From Stanieria sp964562685 (GTDB lineage Bacteria; Cyanobacteriota; Cyanobacteriia; Cyanobacteriales; Xenococcaceae): a stretch of 64,000 bases of DNA. Below, one piece after another: positions 16,844 through 26,701 of the stretch. A model generated the notes under the pieces. It did not search any database. It was not told the origin of the DNA and worked only from the letters and a program-made list of their open reading frames with translations. Each line of letters begins with the position of its first letter. Position 1 is the first letter of the stretch. Where the stretch lies: NCBI GenBank assembly GCA_964562685.1, contig CAZLUP010000013.1, positions 8,883 to 72,882 on the forward strand, in the 5' to 3' direction. The translations under genes and the position numbers were made by a program.

Positions 16844-18121
16844 ATGTCTTACGAATCTAGGCTAAATAATTTTCAAAGTAAAATAACTAATCCAACTTAT
16901 ATAGCTTTATTTATCTCTTTAATACTTCATTTTTTAGTTTATAAGTATGGATTACCCAACTTTTCGCTCCAAGATAAAAATCCGCCTGGAAGAATTAATG
17001 TGCCTGTAATTGAACTAACTCCTGAAGAAGAAGCTCGTTTACCTAATTTAGATCTCGAACTAGATATACCAGAATTTAATAACACGCCTTTAGATAACGG
17101 CGTTCAATCTTTTGCTTTACCCCCTAGTATTGGAGCTAATGGTATTCCAGATTTGGCTCCTATTCCTTTACCACCGCCTCCAAACTTTGATTTACCTCCT
17201 TTACCGCCTCTTCCTCCCTTACCAAGTACTGATATCAAATTACCGCCTATAGGTGATTTTTCTTCCTTACCTTTACCGCCACCTTTACCTCCTTTAGAAA
17301 CTGATTCTCAAGTAAAACCAGCAATTAAGCCCCCAGCAGCAATTCAAGCACCGCTAGAAAAACCTCCATCCGCTCAAAAACCTGAAGAAGTTAAGCCTCT
17401 CCAACGTCAATCTCAACCCAAACCGCCAGAAAAACCAGCCACGCAACCAACTCCTAATCAAATTGCAGCACAACGCCAGCAACGACTTAATCGAGATGTG
17501 CGTGATTTAAGTGGTAGTTTGCAAAAGCAAGAAAATGCAAATACTGATGAAGATGCCAGAAAAAATTATGTAGCTTGGCTCAATCAAATTAAAACAGTCA
17601 ATCCAGAAGTTATGGTGATTGAAGGAACTTATCCCCGTGATGCTTGTATTCGCCGTTTAGAAGGAACAAGTGTTTATGGATTAGTAGTTGATACTAGCGG
17701 TCAAGTATTGGCTTTGGAATTGATTAAAGGTTCAGAATATCCTATTTTTAACGAACAAGCTAGTCAAGATTTAAGCGATCGCAAGTTTAAAAATCAAACT
17801 AATCAACCTAAACCTTATCAAGTAACTGTTAACTATCAGTATGACGCAGAAATTTGTCCTTCTTTAACTCTTCCTTCTTTGAGAAAAGAGCAAGAAACTA
17901 AACAAGAAACTCCTTCACCTAATCAAAAACCACAAAATACTAACCAACCGTCTCAACCAACTAATCAAACACCTGAAAAACCACCAGCTAATCCCCCTCA
18001 ACCTCAACCAACTAATCAAACACCTGAAAAACCACCAGCTAATCCCCCTCAACCTCAATCAACTAATCAAACACCTGAAAACAAACCACCAGCTAATTCA
18101 CCTCAACCATTAGCACAATAA
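16844..18121 (+). CDS. TonB-like proline-rich energy transducer
   Basis: 425 residues. A single membrane segment near residues 18-35 is followed by a long Pro-rich spacer (LPPPPNFDLPPLPPLPPLP and similar) and a TonB C-terminal-like domain at about residues 240-345, with YPRDACIRRLEGTSVYGLVVDTSGQV. TonB proteins span the periplasm and energise outer-membrane receptors. Unusually, a Pro/Gln/Asn-rich tail of about 80 residues lies after the TonB-like domain and contains a 17-residue tandem repeat. No ExbB/ExbD or receptor gene is nearby. The start 22 bp after dnaN suggests co-transcription rather than function in replication. Confidence 0.75.
   Translation: MSYESRLNNFQSKITNPTYIALFISLILHFLVYKYGLPNFSLQDKNPPGRINVPVIELTPEEEARLPNLDLELDIPEFNNTPLDNGVQSFALPPSIGANGIPDLAPIPLPPPPNFDLPPLPPLPPLPSTDIKLPPIGDFSSLPLPPPLPPLETDSQVKPAIKPPAAIQAPLEKPPSAQKPEEVKPLQRQSQPKPPEKPATQPTPNQIAAQRQQRLNRDVRDLSGSLQKQENANTDEDARKNYVAWLNQIKTVNPEVMVIEGTYPRDACIRRLEGTSVYGLVVDTSGQVLALELIKGSEYPIFNEQASQDLSDRKFKNQTNQPKPYQVTVNYQYDAEICPSLTLPSLRKEQETKQETPSPNQKPQNTNQPSQPTNQTPEKPPANPPQPQPTNQTPEKPPANPPQPQSTNQTPENKPPANSPQPLAQ
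17957..18111 (+). repeat. 51-bp in-frame tandem repeat in the TonB-like gene
   Basis: The 51-bp unit starts at 17957, 18008 and 18059. It encodes PTNQTPEKPPANPPQPQ; the third copy is degenerate, with a 3-base insertion and substitutions. The first two copies are nearly identical at the DNA level, pointing to recent slippage. Copy number may vary between strains. Confidence 0.85.
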
Positions 18122-18265
18122 GATTAATTATTGCTTCAAACTCATGTATTTTTCAGGACATCACTCTTGAAAGACAATACTTGTTATATCTGTGATTTCG
18201 AGTAAATATTAAGAAATTTATCGCATTCTTAAGAGAAGATTAGCCAAATGTAACAAAATGCAAAG

Positions 18266-18271
18266 TATAAT
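18266..18271 (+). promoter_or_regulatory. Possible -10 box of crtP
   Basis: TATAAT lies 50 bp before the crtP ATG in a 199-bp intergenic region. No convincing -35 was found. This is a sequence match only. Confidence 0.3.
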
Positions 18272-18320
18272 ATGTGAGTTAAGTAAAGATAAACAGTAAT
18301 TAAGAAGAATAGTATTTTAA

Positions 18321-19739
18321 ATGCGAGTTGCGATCGCCGGAGCGGGTTTAGCTGGACTGTCTTGTGCCAAATATCTAGTAGATGCTGGACATACACCTAT
18401 AGTCCTTGAAAGAAGAGATGTCTTAGGTGGCTTAGTAGCTGCTTGGCAAGATGAAGATGGAGACTGGTATGAAACTGGACTTCATGTCTTTTTTGGAGCA
18501 TATCCTAATATGCTTCAATTATTTAAAGAATTAGGGATTGAAGACCGTCTTCAATGGAAAGAACACACCTTAATATTTAATCAGCCAGAAAAGCCAGGAA
18601 CTTATTCTCGCTTCGATGTCCCTGATTTGCCAGCCCCAATTAATGTCATTTTATCGATTCTTCGCAATAACGATATGTTGACATGGGAGCAAAAAATTCG
18701 CTTTGCGATTGGGTTGCTTCCAGCCGTAGTTAGGGGTCAGCAATACGTTGAAGACATGGATAAATTCAGTCTTTTAGATTGGTTGAGAATGCGAGGTGTT
18801 GACGAACGGGTAAATAGTGATATTTTTATTGCTGCCTCGAAAGCTTTGACTTTTATCAACCCCGATGAAGTTTCAGCTACAGTACCTTTGACCGCCCTTA
18901 ACCGTTTTCTTCAAGAAAGATATGGTTCTAAAGTAGCGTTTTTAGATGGCTCACCTACAGAAAGATTGTGTCAGCCAATAGTTGATTACATTACAGCTAG
19001 AGGTGGGGAAGTCCGATTAAATGCACCGCTCAAAGAGATTTTATTAAATCAAGATCAAACAGTCAAAGGCTTTTTAATCAGAGGGTTAGACGGCGCAGAT
19101 GAGCAATTAATTACTGCCGATGCTTATGTTTCAGCCATGTCAGTTGATCCGCTCAAAGTAATGTTACCTCCGCCTTGGCGAGAAATAGATTTCTTCCAAA
19201 AATTAAATGGTTTAGAAGGAGTCCCAGTAATAAATCTTCATCTTTGGTTTGATCGTAAATTGACTGATATCGATCAACTATTATTTTCTCGTTCTCCCTT
19301 GCTCAGTGTTTATGCTGACATGAGTAATACTTGTCGCGAGTACTCTAATCCTGACCGCTCCATGCTAGAACTAGTTTTAGCACCGGCTCAAGATTGGATT
19401 CAGAAATCTGAGGAAGAAATTATTGCTGCCACGATGAAAGAGTTAGAAAAACTGTTTCCGCAACATTTTACAGGTGAAAATCCTGCAAATTTGTTAAAAT
19501 ATCGCGTGGTAAAAACTCCTCGTTCTGTTTATAAAGCAACTCCCGGTTGTCAGGCTTATCGTCCTAGCCAAAAAACCCCTATTACTAACTTTTATTTAGC
19601 TGGAAGTTATACTATGCAAAAATATTTGGGTAGTATGGAAGGCGCGGTTCTTTCTGGTAAGCTAGCAGCAGATGCAATCGCGTCTGATAATTCGACTACT
19701 CAAGAAATCAAACCAGAAGTAGCCACAATTGGTAGTTAA
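18321..19739 (+). CDS. crtP: 15-cis-phytoene desaturase, plant/cyanobacterial type
   Basis: 472 residues, the usual length of CrtP/PDS. The N-terminal FAD-binding motif is VAIAGAGLAGLSCAKYL. The conserved ALNRFLQERYGSKVAFLDG segment and the C-terminal FYLAGSYTMQKYLGSMEGAVLSGKLAA are diagnostic. It converts phytoene to zeta-carotene in the membrane, with electrons passed to plastoquinone. The ATG at 18321 starts directly on the FAD motif. crtB follows 12 bp after the stop in the standard cyanobacterial operon order. Confidence 0.97.
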   Translation: MRVAIAGAGLAGLSCAKYLVDAGHTPIVLERRDVLGGLVAAWQDEDGDWYETGLHVFFGAYPNMLQLFKELGIEDRLQWKEHTLIFNQPEKPGTYSRFDVPDLPAPINVILSILRNNDMLTWEQKIRFAIGLLPAVVRGQQYVEDMDKFSLLDWLRMRGVDERVNSDIFIAASKALTFINPDEVSATVPLTALNRFLQERYGSKVAFLDGSPTERLCQPIVDYITARGGEVRLNAPLKEILLNQDQTVKGFLIRGLDGADEQLITADAYVSAMSVDPLKVMLPPPWREIDFFQKLNGLEGVPVINLHLWFDRKLTDIDQLLFSRSPLLSVYADMSNTCREYSNPDRSMLELVLAPAQDWIQKSEEEIIAATMKELEKLFPQHFTGENPANLLKYRVVKTPRSVYKATPGCQAYRPSQKTPITNFYLAGSYTMQKYLGSMEGAVLSGKLAADAIASDNSTTQEIKPEVATIGS

Positions 19740-19751
19740 TTAAGCTAATAA

Positions 19752-20756
19752 ATGAGAAAATGCTCAATGGCTAAAAAAACAACCGATTGCCTTGTTCTAA
19801 CCACGGACAGTATTTCTTCTTGCTCCCGCATGCTGCAATTGCCTAAATCAAAACCTAAAACAAACTTAGCCTCAGTGACTGAGGCATACGAATATTGTCG
19901 TAAAATTACGGCAGAATACGCTAAAACTTTCTATCTTGGAACTTTATTAATGCCCAAAGAAAAGCGTAAAGCAATCTGGGCAATTTATGCTTGGTGTCGT
20001 CGTACTGATGAGTTAGTAGATGGCGTTGAAGCAAAAGACACAACGATAGAAACTTTGGCGCAATGGGAAAAACAACTAGAATCTATCTTTGCAGGAGAGC
20101 CAACAGATGATACCGATGTTGCTTTAATTGATACAATTAAAAGTTTCCCGATGGACATCCAACCCTTTCGAGATATGATTGCGGGACAAAGAATGGATTT
20201 ACATCGCAATCGTTATGAAACTTTTGAAGAATTAAAACTTTATTGTTACCGAGTTGCAGGTACAGTGGGTTTAATGTCTAATGCAATTCTAGGAATTAGT
20301 AATAACCAAAACAATGTACCTTGGGAACAAGAGGGTCAAACTTATATTCCCAAAGAAGAAGCTATTTCTTTAGGGATAGCTATGCAACTAACCAATATTT
20401 TGCGAGATGTAGGAGAGGATGCTCAAAGAGGTCGTATTTATTTACCGTTAGAAGATTTAAAAGCTTTTGATTATACAGAGCAGGATTTGTTGCAAGGAGT
20501 AATTGATGAACGTTGGTTAGCTTTGATGCGTTTTCAGATTAAAAGAGCTAGAAACTATTATCATCAAGCGGAATCAGGAATTCGTTATTTAATTAGGGAT
20601 TCTCGTTTACCAGTATGGGCTTCTTTAATGCTCTATCAAGGTATTCTTAATGCAATTGAACAGAATCAATACGACGTTTTTAGCAAAAGAGCGTTTGTTC
20701 CTAAAGTAGTGAAATTTTCTTCTTTACCTATAGCCTGGTTAAGAGCGCAAATTTGA
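19752..20756 (+). CDS. crtB: Phytoene synthase
   Basis: 334 residues from the first ATG. Homologues usually begin at MLQLP, here an internal ATG at 19830, giving about 308 residues; none of the candidate starts has a clear Shine-Dalgarno, so the N-terminus is uncertain. The two Asp-rich diphosphate-binding regions are visible: RRTDELVDG near residue 85, and the LRDVGEDAQRGRIYLPLEDL segment. The enzyme joins two geranylgeranyl diphosphates to phytoene, the first committed carotenoid step. It is coupled to crtP, whose product uses phytoene. Confidence 0.96.
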   Translation: MRKCSMAKKTTDCLVLTTDSISSCSRMLQLPKSKPKTNLASVTEAYEYCRKITAEYAKTFYLGTLLMPKEKRKAIWAIYAWCRRTDELVDGVEAKDTTIETLAQWEKQLESIFAGEPTDDTDVALIDTIKSFPMDIQPFRDMIAGQRMDLHRNRYETFEELKLYCYRVAGTVGLMSNAILGISNNQNNVPWEQEGQTYIPKEEAISLGIAMQLTNILRDVGEDAQRGRIYLPLEDLKAFDYTEQDLLQGVIDERWLALMRFQIKRARNYYHQAESGIRYLIRDSRLPVWASLMLYQGILNAIEQNQYDVFSKRAFVPKVVKFSSLPIAWLRAQI

Positions 20757-20929
20757 TCGTAACTTGAGTTTGGCTGACTAAATTGCTGGTCAACAGCATT
20801 TATTTAATTATTATGGAGTATTGATTAAGGTTAACTCAGTCATAATTATGATTATTAATTCATAGGTTTTTATTGGCTTAATTATTAATTTTCATTTAGA
20901 AAAATATATACAAATTTCTATCTTAAGAT

Positions 20930-21697
20930 TTAAGCAGCTTGAGGTTGCATGATTGCTCCTAACCGCTCTATTCCTTTATGTAAATGTCTAGTAACTGTCA
21001 TAGGACTAATACCAATATATTGAGCAGCTTCTTTACGAGGTAAATCCCATAAATATACACATTCAATGGCTGCTTTGGTTTTTTCTTCTAGCTGGCTCAT
21101 CGCTCTTTGTAATTGTATTTTATCTTCTTCTAATTGTCTGATTTCTTGATAATTAGGGTCTGCAATAGTTTCACCAAAAGTAATTGAAGAATCTTGAGAT
21201 TGATTAACTAAGGCATCTAAGCTAATGGGCAAACGATTTTGTAAAGCTAATTGGCATTCACTCCACTCTTGTAAAGATACCCCTAAAGCTTTAGCAATTT
21301 CTGTATCGTGAGGTAGTCTTTCTAGAGTTTCAATTAATTGTTTACGTAGTTTTTTACCTTGATTATAAAGCTCTTGCCATCTCCGAGGAATCCTCATCAT
21401 GCTACCTTTATCTCTTAGGTAATGTAACATTTCACCACGAATATAAGGAATAGCAAAAGAACTAAAAGCAGAACCTTGATGAGTATCAAAACGCTCAATT
21501 GCTCTAATTAAACCAAGATAACCAATTTGCTCTAAATCTTCATAAGGTTCAGCACATTTCCTACTAACTTGATGAGCTACTTTTCTGACTAAACCTGCAT
21601 TAAGTTCTACTAGTTGATTGCGTAGTTTTAAAGAAGGTTTAGAAGCATAGGCTTGCAGTAATTCTATACAACGAAAACTAAAAGATTGAGTAGACAT
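20930..21697 (-). CDS. sigF: SigF-type group 3 RNA polymerase sigma factor
   Basis: About 255 residues from the ATG at 21697; the frame stays open to 21730, but the chosen start (MSTQSFSF) resembles the family N-terminus better. Region 2 contains YEDLEQIGYLGLIRAIERFD and SFAIPYIRGEMLHYLRDKG; region 4 ends with the helix-turn-helix PRKEAAQYIGISPMTVTRHLHKGI. This is the sigma-B/F/G architecture. In Synechocystis SigF governs pilus and surface gene expression (family knowledge). No anti-sigma gene is adjacent; the STAS protein at 26702 is 5 kb away and need not be related. Confidence 0.9.
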   Translation of the reverse strand: MSTQSFSFRCIELLQAYASKPSLKLRNQLVELNAGLVRKVAHQVSRKCAEPYEDLEQIGYLGLIRAIERFDTHQGSAFSSFAIPYIRGEMLHYLRDKGSMMRIPRRWQELYNQGKKLRKQLIETLERLPHDTEIAKALGVSLQEWSECQLALQNRLPISLDALVNQSQDSSITFGETIADPNYQEIRQLEEDKIQLQRAMSQLEEKTKAAIECVYLWDLPRKEAAQYIGISPMTVTRHLHKGIERLGAIMQPQAA

Positions 21698-21955
21698 AGG
21701 AATTAGATAGTGACTGACCAATAAAATCATTAAGCGAATCTAAATTTAATTTTCTGTTCACTATCAATCCTGCACCATAGTTGTTTTACGGAAATCTCTA
21801 ATCAGGTTGTAATTACTCTCCGCACAAACACGCAAATATTCTAATATTTTATTTTTATTAAAAAAGCAAAACAAAATTATAAACTTTACTATCAATTTGT
21901 TTTTAAATTGATAAATTAAATCTTAAAAATTGCAGATATTTATTAATAAAAAAAA

Positions 21956-21989
21956 CTGCCCCATCCTCTAAAAAAAAGTAATGAGACAG
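21956..21989 (-). terminator. Terminator of the peroxiredoxin gene
   Basis: On the minus strand CTGTCTCAT pairs with ATGGGGCAG (two G-U pairs), followed by a run of T. It lies about 70 bp after the peroxiredoxin stop codon, at the expected position. Confidence 0.6.
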
Positions 21990-22057
21990 CTACAAGTAAA
22001 TCTTTAATGATCTGAATTGATCGGATTAATAAAAAATTTTTCCGTTACTACAATTGA

Positions 22058-22654
22058 CTAACCAACTGCGGAAAAATAAACTTTAGATTTGACTGGATCG
22101 GGAACCATAGTTTTGTCTCCTTCTTGCCAGCCGGCAGGACAAACTTCGTCAGGATGAGATTGTACGTATTGAATTGCTTTAAGCGTTCTTAGAGTTTCAT
22201 CCACACTACGACCAAAAGATAAGTTATTGATTGTTGAGTGTTGAATTACTCCTTCTTTGTCAATGATAAATAGTCCTCTAAGAGCAACTCCTGCCTCAGG
22301 ATCGAGAACGTTATAAGCAGTACTGATTTCTTTTTTAATATCAGAAACAAGAGGATAGGCAATATCGCCAATTCCGCCTTCTTTGCGATCAGTTTGAATC
22401 CAAGCTAAGTGAGAAAATTCGCTATCTACGGAGACACCCAAAACTTCCGTGTTTGATGCTTTGAATTCTTCATAGCGATCGCTAAAAGCAATAATTTCTG
22501 TAGGACAAACAAAAGTAAAGTCCAAAGGATAAAAGAACAAAACTACATATTTACCACGGTAGTCAGACAATTTGATCGTTTTAAATTCTTGATCGAAAAC
22601 GGCAGTAGCAGTAAAGTCAGGAGCTTGTTGTCCTACTCTTAAACATCCTTCCAT
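22058..22654 (-). CDS. Typical 2-Cys peroxiredoxin
   Basis: 198 residues. The peroxidatic cysteine is C50 in DFTFVCPTEI and the resolving cysteine C172 in EVCPAGW. The protein also has GGIG (93-96) and a C-terminal YF, the paired features linked to sensitivity to over-oxidation and repair by sulfiredoxin in chloroplast-type enzymes. It reduces hydrogen peroxide and organic peroxides using thioredoxin. The N-terminus MEGCLRVGQQAPDF is canonical. Genes on both sides are unrelated; a separate terminator at 21956 supports a single-gene transcript. Confidence 0.95.
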   Translation of the reverse strand: MEGCLRVGQQAPDFTATAVFDQEFKTIKLSDYRGKYVVLFFYPLDFTFVCPTEIIAFSDRYEEFKASNTEVLGVSVDSEFSHLAWIQTDRKEGGIGDIAYPLVSDIKKEISTAYNVLDPEAGVALRGLFIIDKEGVIQHSTINNLSFGRSVDETLRTLKAIQYVQSHPDEVCPAGWQEGDKTMVPDPVKSKVYFSAVG

Positions 22655-22861
22655 ATTATTTTGGTCTCCTCAAATACCGACTTGTTTTAATTCATAAGTT
22701 ATGACTTGATGTCACGAGGGTTACCTGCTTTACATAGCAAGTATTTGCCTTTAACTTGATTTCAAATCAATAATATTTACGAACCTTTACAAATATATCA
22801 TACTCATAACGATTGTGACTAACTTAGCAATTTTCATTTGCGATTGTTCTAGATTCAATTT

Positions 22862-23803
22862 TTATAGTTCTAGATCAGAAAATTCTTCTTTAAGTTCTCT
22901 AGCCATCAAAGCCTGAACTGCTTGCTGGGGAGTAATTTTACCGTGTAGCAAACGATAGACTTGATTCGCAATGGGGACGGCTAGATGTTGACGGACGGCA
23001 GTTTTGACTAAAACATCCGTAGTATTGACTCCTTCAGCAGTTCCTTCTAATTTTGAAAAAATTTCTTCTAAGGATAAACCTTGAGCTAACTGATAACCTA
23101 CTTGATAATTACGAGATAACGGACTATCACAAGTAGCGATCAAATCTCCTAAACCAGATAAGCCAAAAAAAGTTTCTGGATTTGCTCCTAAATAAGTACC
23201 AACACGAATCATTTCTGGTAAAGCTCTGGTTAGTAAAGCAGCTTTAGCATTTGTACCTAGTTGTAAGCCATCACAAACTCCCGCAGCGATCGCCATAACA
23301 TTTTTGAGAGTTCCTCCTAATTCTGCCCCGAGTGGATCGCTACTAGCGTAAACACGAAAAGTATCAGAAGCAAAAACTTGCTGTACGATTTCGGCTGATT
23401 CAAGGTCATTGCTAGCCACTACAGTAGCAGCAGGTAATCCGCACTCAATTTCTTTAGATAAATTAGGTCCAGAGAGAACTACTACAGGATGATTAAGGAA
23501 AGTTGCTTGCCAAATTTGAGAAGGAGTTAGAGTGGTAATAGGGTCTAATCCTTTAGTCGCAGTAACTATAATACTTTTTTTTGGTAACTGAACAGTCTGT
23601 AATTGTTCGATCAGCGGTCTAACTCCTTTCATGGAAACTGCCGAGATTATTATTTCGGCTTCACTAATCGCTGAAGCTAAAGGCTCAAAACTACGACGCG
23701 ACCACAAACGTACTTGATGTTGATTGCGACGGGCTAAAGTGGCTAAAGCATTCCCCCAAACTCCTGCTCCTAAAATGGTTACGATATGTGTTTGTTTAGT
23801 CAC
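22862..23803 (-). CDS. gpsA: Glycerol-3-phosphate dehydrogenase [NAD(P)+]
   Basis: 313 residues with the N-terminal Rossmann motif ILGAGVWGNALA (residues 10-21), SGPNLSKEIECGLPAATV, and the catalytic lysine region GGTLKNVMAIAAGVCDGLQLG, followed by GLSGLGDLIATC. It reduces dihydroxyacetone phosphate to glycerol 3-phosphate for membrane lipid synthesis. It is slightly shorter than the roughly 335 residues of E. coli GpsA but has all the key motifs. It stands between two terminators and appears monocistronic. Confidence 0.96.
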   Translation of the reverse strand: MTKQTHIVTILGAGVWGNALATLARRNQHQVRLWSRRSFEPLASAISEAEIIISAVSMKGVRPLIEQLQTVQLPKKSIIVTATKGLDPITTLTPSQIWQATFLNHPVVVLSGPNLSKEIECGLPAATVVASNDLESAEIVQQVFASDTFRVYASSDPLGAELGGTLKNVMAIAAGVCDGLQLGTNAKAALLTRALPEMIRVGTYLGANPETFFGLSGLGDLIATCDSPLSRNYQVGYQLAQGLSLEEIFSKLEGTAEGVNTTDVLVKTAVRQHLAVPIANQVYRLLHGKITPQQAVQALMARELKEEFSDLEL

Positions 23804-23898
23804 TAGCTTAATATTTTATTAATATTTACTCTACTTAATTTTAGAGAGGATTGGGAATTTTATTTAATTAATTTTTTTTGAAAATCTAATTGTTTATT

Positions 23899-23938
23899 AA
23901 AAAGCGATCGCGCCTCAGCGCAGCCGAGATCGCTTTTT
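23899..23938 (-). terminator. Strong terminator after the radical SAM gene, built on a HIP1-like core
   Basis: AAAAAGCGATC (23899-23909) and GATCGCTTTTT (23928-23938) form an 11-bp perfect stem with an 18-base loop. Both strands have a T run. It lies about 85 bp after the stop of the minus-strand radical SAM gene and upstream of gpsA. Confidence 0.75.
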
Positions 23939-24021
23939 TAATTAAAATTGTTTTTAAAAGATAATAAAAAGTAAAAAAAGAGGAGTTAATTTTCCTCTTG
24001 TTTGTTATTGAGATTTACTGT

Positions 24022-26601
24022 TCAATCACCTAAAATTAATCGCTGACGATGAACTTTTAGAAGACTAAATTCTTGCTTGGTTACTTGCTCCAATATATAA
24101 ACTAATTGTTCTGGTAAAAGTTTAGTTCCATCGTTACGACAACTACCTATATAGCGAAGCACAACTGCATTGGATTGTAATGGGTTGATTGATTCAACTT
24201 TGAGATCGAACAAATAATTACGTAAATTGATTTGCTGTTTTTTACCTGATTTTGTAGTTTTTTCCCACCAAAATTCTTTAGTTAAATTAATTTTTTTGAG
24301 CCATTCTTGCCAATCATCCCAACTCCAATCTTGTTCAGTTGCTATAGTAATTAAATACTCAGCTTTCTCTAACAAACCAGTTGCAGCAGGAGATGTAATT
24401 TCAACTTCTTCTACTTGATAAATAGGTAAATCTTTAGGTAATTGAGCAGCTAATCGATCTCGAAAATCTTCTAATAATAAATCTTCCGTTAATTCAAAAT
24501 CAACAATTTCACCACTGCTAGTAGTCCCTAAAGATAAAGCATTCGCAATTGAAATTCTTGGACCTGGATGAAATCCACCCGTATAAGAAATTGGTAAAGC
24601 TGCACGGCGCACAGCGCGATCAAAAAGCCTAACTAAATCTAAGTGACTAACCAAAGCCATAGAATCGCGCTTACCAAACCAAACCCTAATTTTTTGTTCT
24701 CTGGTGTGATCGGGTTGATCATGTCCGACAAATTCAGGAATTGGCGGTGGAGGAACAACTATGTTATGACCAAAATCGATACTACAAACACCACAATGAG
24801 AACAACCATCAAAAGCACAATCAGGCACTGTAGCAGCTTCCAAAGCTTTTTTTAGGTCTGCTTTTAACCATTCCTTATCAATGCCTGTATTGAGATGATC
24901 CCAAGGTAAAGGTGTATCTAAAGAATTTTGATCCTGAAAAATATTCCATTCACCGTTTTCTACTTGACGGTATTTCCAGGTTAAACCAGCTTCTGCGATC
25001 GCATTCTCCCAAGCTTGATAGGCTTGATTTAAATTTTCCCACCAAGAATCCATTCCTGCGCCTAATTCCCAGGCACGACGCACCACTACAGCTAAACTGC
25101 GATCGCCTCTACCAATAAAATCTTCCATGGCAGAGATGCGGACATCAGTATAGTTAACCTTAACTCCTTTCATGCCACGAAATTCTCGACGCAGTAATTC
25201 TTGCTTGCGAATAAACTCAGTAGTTGAAACGGAATGCCATTGAAAAGGGGTATGAGGTTTAGGAGTAAAGTTGGAGATGGTAATGTTAAAATCCAATCGT
25301 TTTCTTTTAGCTAAACGACATTCTTGTCTTAACCAACGAACAGTTTCAGCAATACCAATTACATCGACATCAGTTTCTCCTGGTAAACCAATCATGAAGT
25401 AGAGTTTTACTTTGTCCCAACCTTGTTCGACTGCGGTTTTAATACCTCTAAGCAATTCTTCATTAGTTAATCCCTTATTGATGACATCTCGCATCCGTTG
25501 CGTACCTGCTTCAGGCGCAAAAGTTAAACCAGCTTGACGAGTACCACCGATAATCTTGGCAATATTTTCATCAAAACGGTCTACTCTTTGACTGGGTAAG
25601 GAAAGGGAAATATTTTCGTTTTTGAGGCGGTTTTTAATTTCCATCCCTACCGCAGGTAAAGCCAAATAATCGGAACAACTCAAAGATAGAAGCGAAAATT
25701 CATTGTATCCTGTCTTCCGCATTCCCTGTTCAATTGCCGTTACCACTTGTTCTGGTTCGACATCGGTAGCAGGACGAGTTAACATTCCTGGTTGACAGAA
25801 ACGACAACCGCGAGTGCAGCCTCTTCTAATTTCTACGGTTAAGCGGTCATGCACTGTTTGAATATAAGGAACTAAACCAATTGAATAGGCAGGAATGGGC
25901 GTAGCAACTCTTCTGAGAATTCTTTGAGGAACATCAGGACGATTAGGATGAACTGAGCCATCCTCTGCCATATCATAAAATCTAGGCACATAAACCCCAG
26001 GTACTTGTGCTAAATCTAGTAATAAATCTTCCTTGCTTAATCCTGCTGCTTTTCCTTCTTCAATAACTAAACCAATTTCTGGTAAAAGTTCTTCGCCATC
26101 ACCTAAAACCACAAAGTCAAAAAAGTCTGCATAGGGTTCGGGGTTGGATGTGGCTGTTTGTCCCCCTGCAAAAATTAAAGGATAATCTAACTCAAGTCTT
26201 GCTTGCCAAGTTAAGGGAATCTGAGCCAAATCTAGCATTTCTAAAATATTAGTTGCCCCTAACTCGTAACTAAGACTAAAACCGATAATATCAAAATCTT
26301 TAACTGGTTTTCGCGATTCTAAAGCAAATAAAGGTGTATGAGTTGCTCTTAACTTAGCTGCTAAATCTGGTGCGGGTAAATAAGTGCGATCGCATAGTTG
26401 TCTAGGTTGAGCATTGATAATATTGTAGAGAAGAATATGACCTAGATTAGATGCACCAACTTCATAAATCTCTGGATAAGTCAAAATCCAGCGCACCTCA
26501 GCCGTATCCCAGGGTTTATGCTTTGCTCCTAGCTCATTGCCAAGATAACGCGCTGGTTTATTGATTTCGGAATTAATTAATTGATTAAAGGCAAGAGTCA
26601 C
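24022..26601 (-). CDS. B12-binding-like radical SAM protein fused to a DUF2344 domain (TIGR03960/TIGR03936 type)
   Basis: About 859 residues. I place the start at GTG 26601 because AAGGAG sits 9 bp before it; the frame is open to a TTG at 26631. An N-terminal domain resembling cobalamin-binding folds precedes the radical SAM motif CTRGCRFC (C272, C276, C279 counted from the longer frame). Another Cys-rich stretch, CAFDGCSHCGVC, leads into a C-terminal DUF2344 domain (from about residue 645, starting IRVWFGKRD). In many other bacteria the two parts are separate neighbouring genes. Substrate unknown; tRNA or protein modification is often assumed but unproven. Confidence 0.9.
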   Translation of the reverse strand: MTLAFNQLINSEINKPARYLGNELGAKHKPWDTAEVRWILTYPEIYEVGASNLGHILLYNIINAQPRQLCDRTYLPAPDLAAKLRATHTPLFALESRKPVKDFDIIGFSLSYELGATNILEMLDLAQIPLTWQARLELDYPLIFAGGQTATSNPEPYADFFDFVVLGDGEELLPEIGLVIEEGKAAGLSKEDLLLDLAQVPGVYVPRFYDMAEDGSVHPNRPDVPQRILRRVATPIPAYSIGLVPYIQTVHDRLTVEIRRGCTRGCRFCQPGMLTRPATDVEPEQVVTAIEQGMRKTGYNEFSLLSLSCSDYLALPAVGMEIKNRLKNENISLSLPSQRVDRFDENIAKIIGGTRQAGLTFAPEAGTQRMRDVINKGLTNEELLRGIKTAVEQGWDKVKLYFMIGLPGETDVDVIGIAETVRWLRQECRLAKRKRLDFNITISNFTPKPHTPFQWHSVSTTEFIRKQELLRREFRGMKGVKVNYTDVRISAMEDFIGRGDRSLAVVVRRAWELGAGMDSWWENLNQAYQAWENAIAEAGLTWKYRQVENGEWNIFQDQNSLDTPLPWDHLNTGIDKEWLKADLKKALEAATVPDCAFDGCSHCGVCSIDFGHNIVVPPPPIPEFVGHDQPDHTREQKIRVWFGKRDSMALVSHLDLVRLFDRAVRRAALPISYTGGFHPGPRISIANALSLGTTSSGEIVDFELTEDLLLEDFRDRLAAQLPKDLPIYQVEEVEITSPAATGLLEKAEYLITIATEQDWSWDDWQEWLKKINLTKEFWWEKTTKSGKKQQINLRNYLFDLKVESINPLQSNAVVLRYIGSCRNDGTKLLPEQLVYILEQVTKQEFSLLKVHRQRLILGD

Positions 26602-26701
26602 GGCATATTTCTCCTTAACGAAGCTAGGCAATTATCTTAGCCTTTTTAATATACCGAACCTTGCCAATACTTAACAGATTTTACTGAGTTGCTTTTTAAA
26701 A

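Noticed and set aside
26601..26631. TTG at 26631 as start of the radical SAM protein
   Set aside because: AAGGAG lies inside that extension, 9 bp before the GTG at 26601, which is therefore the better start.
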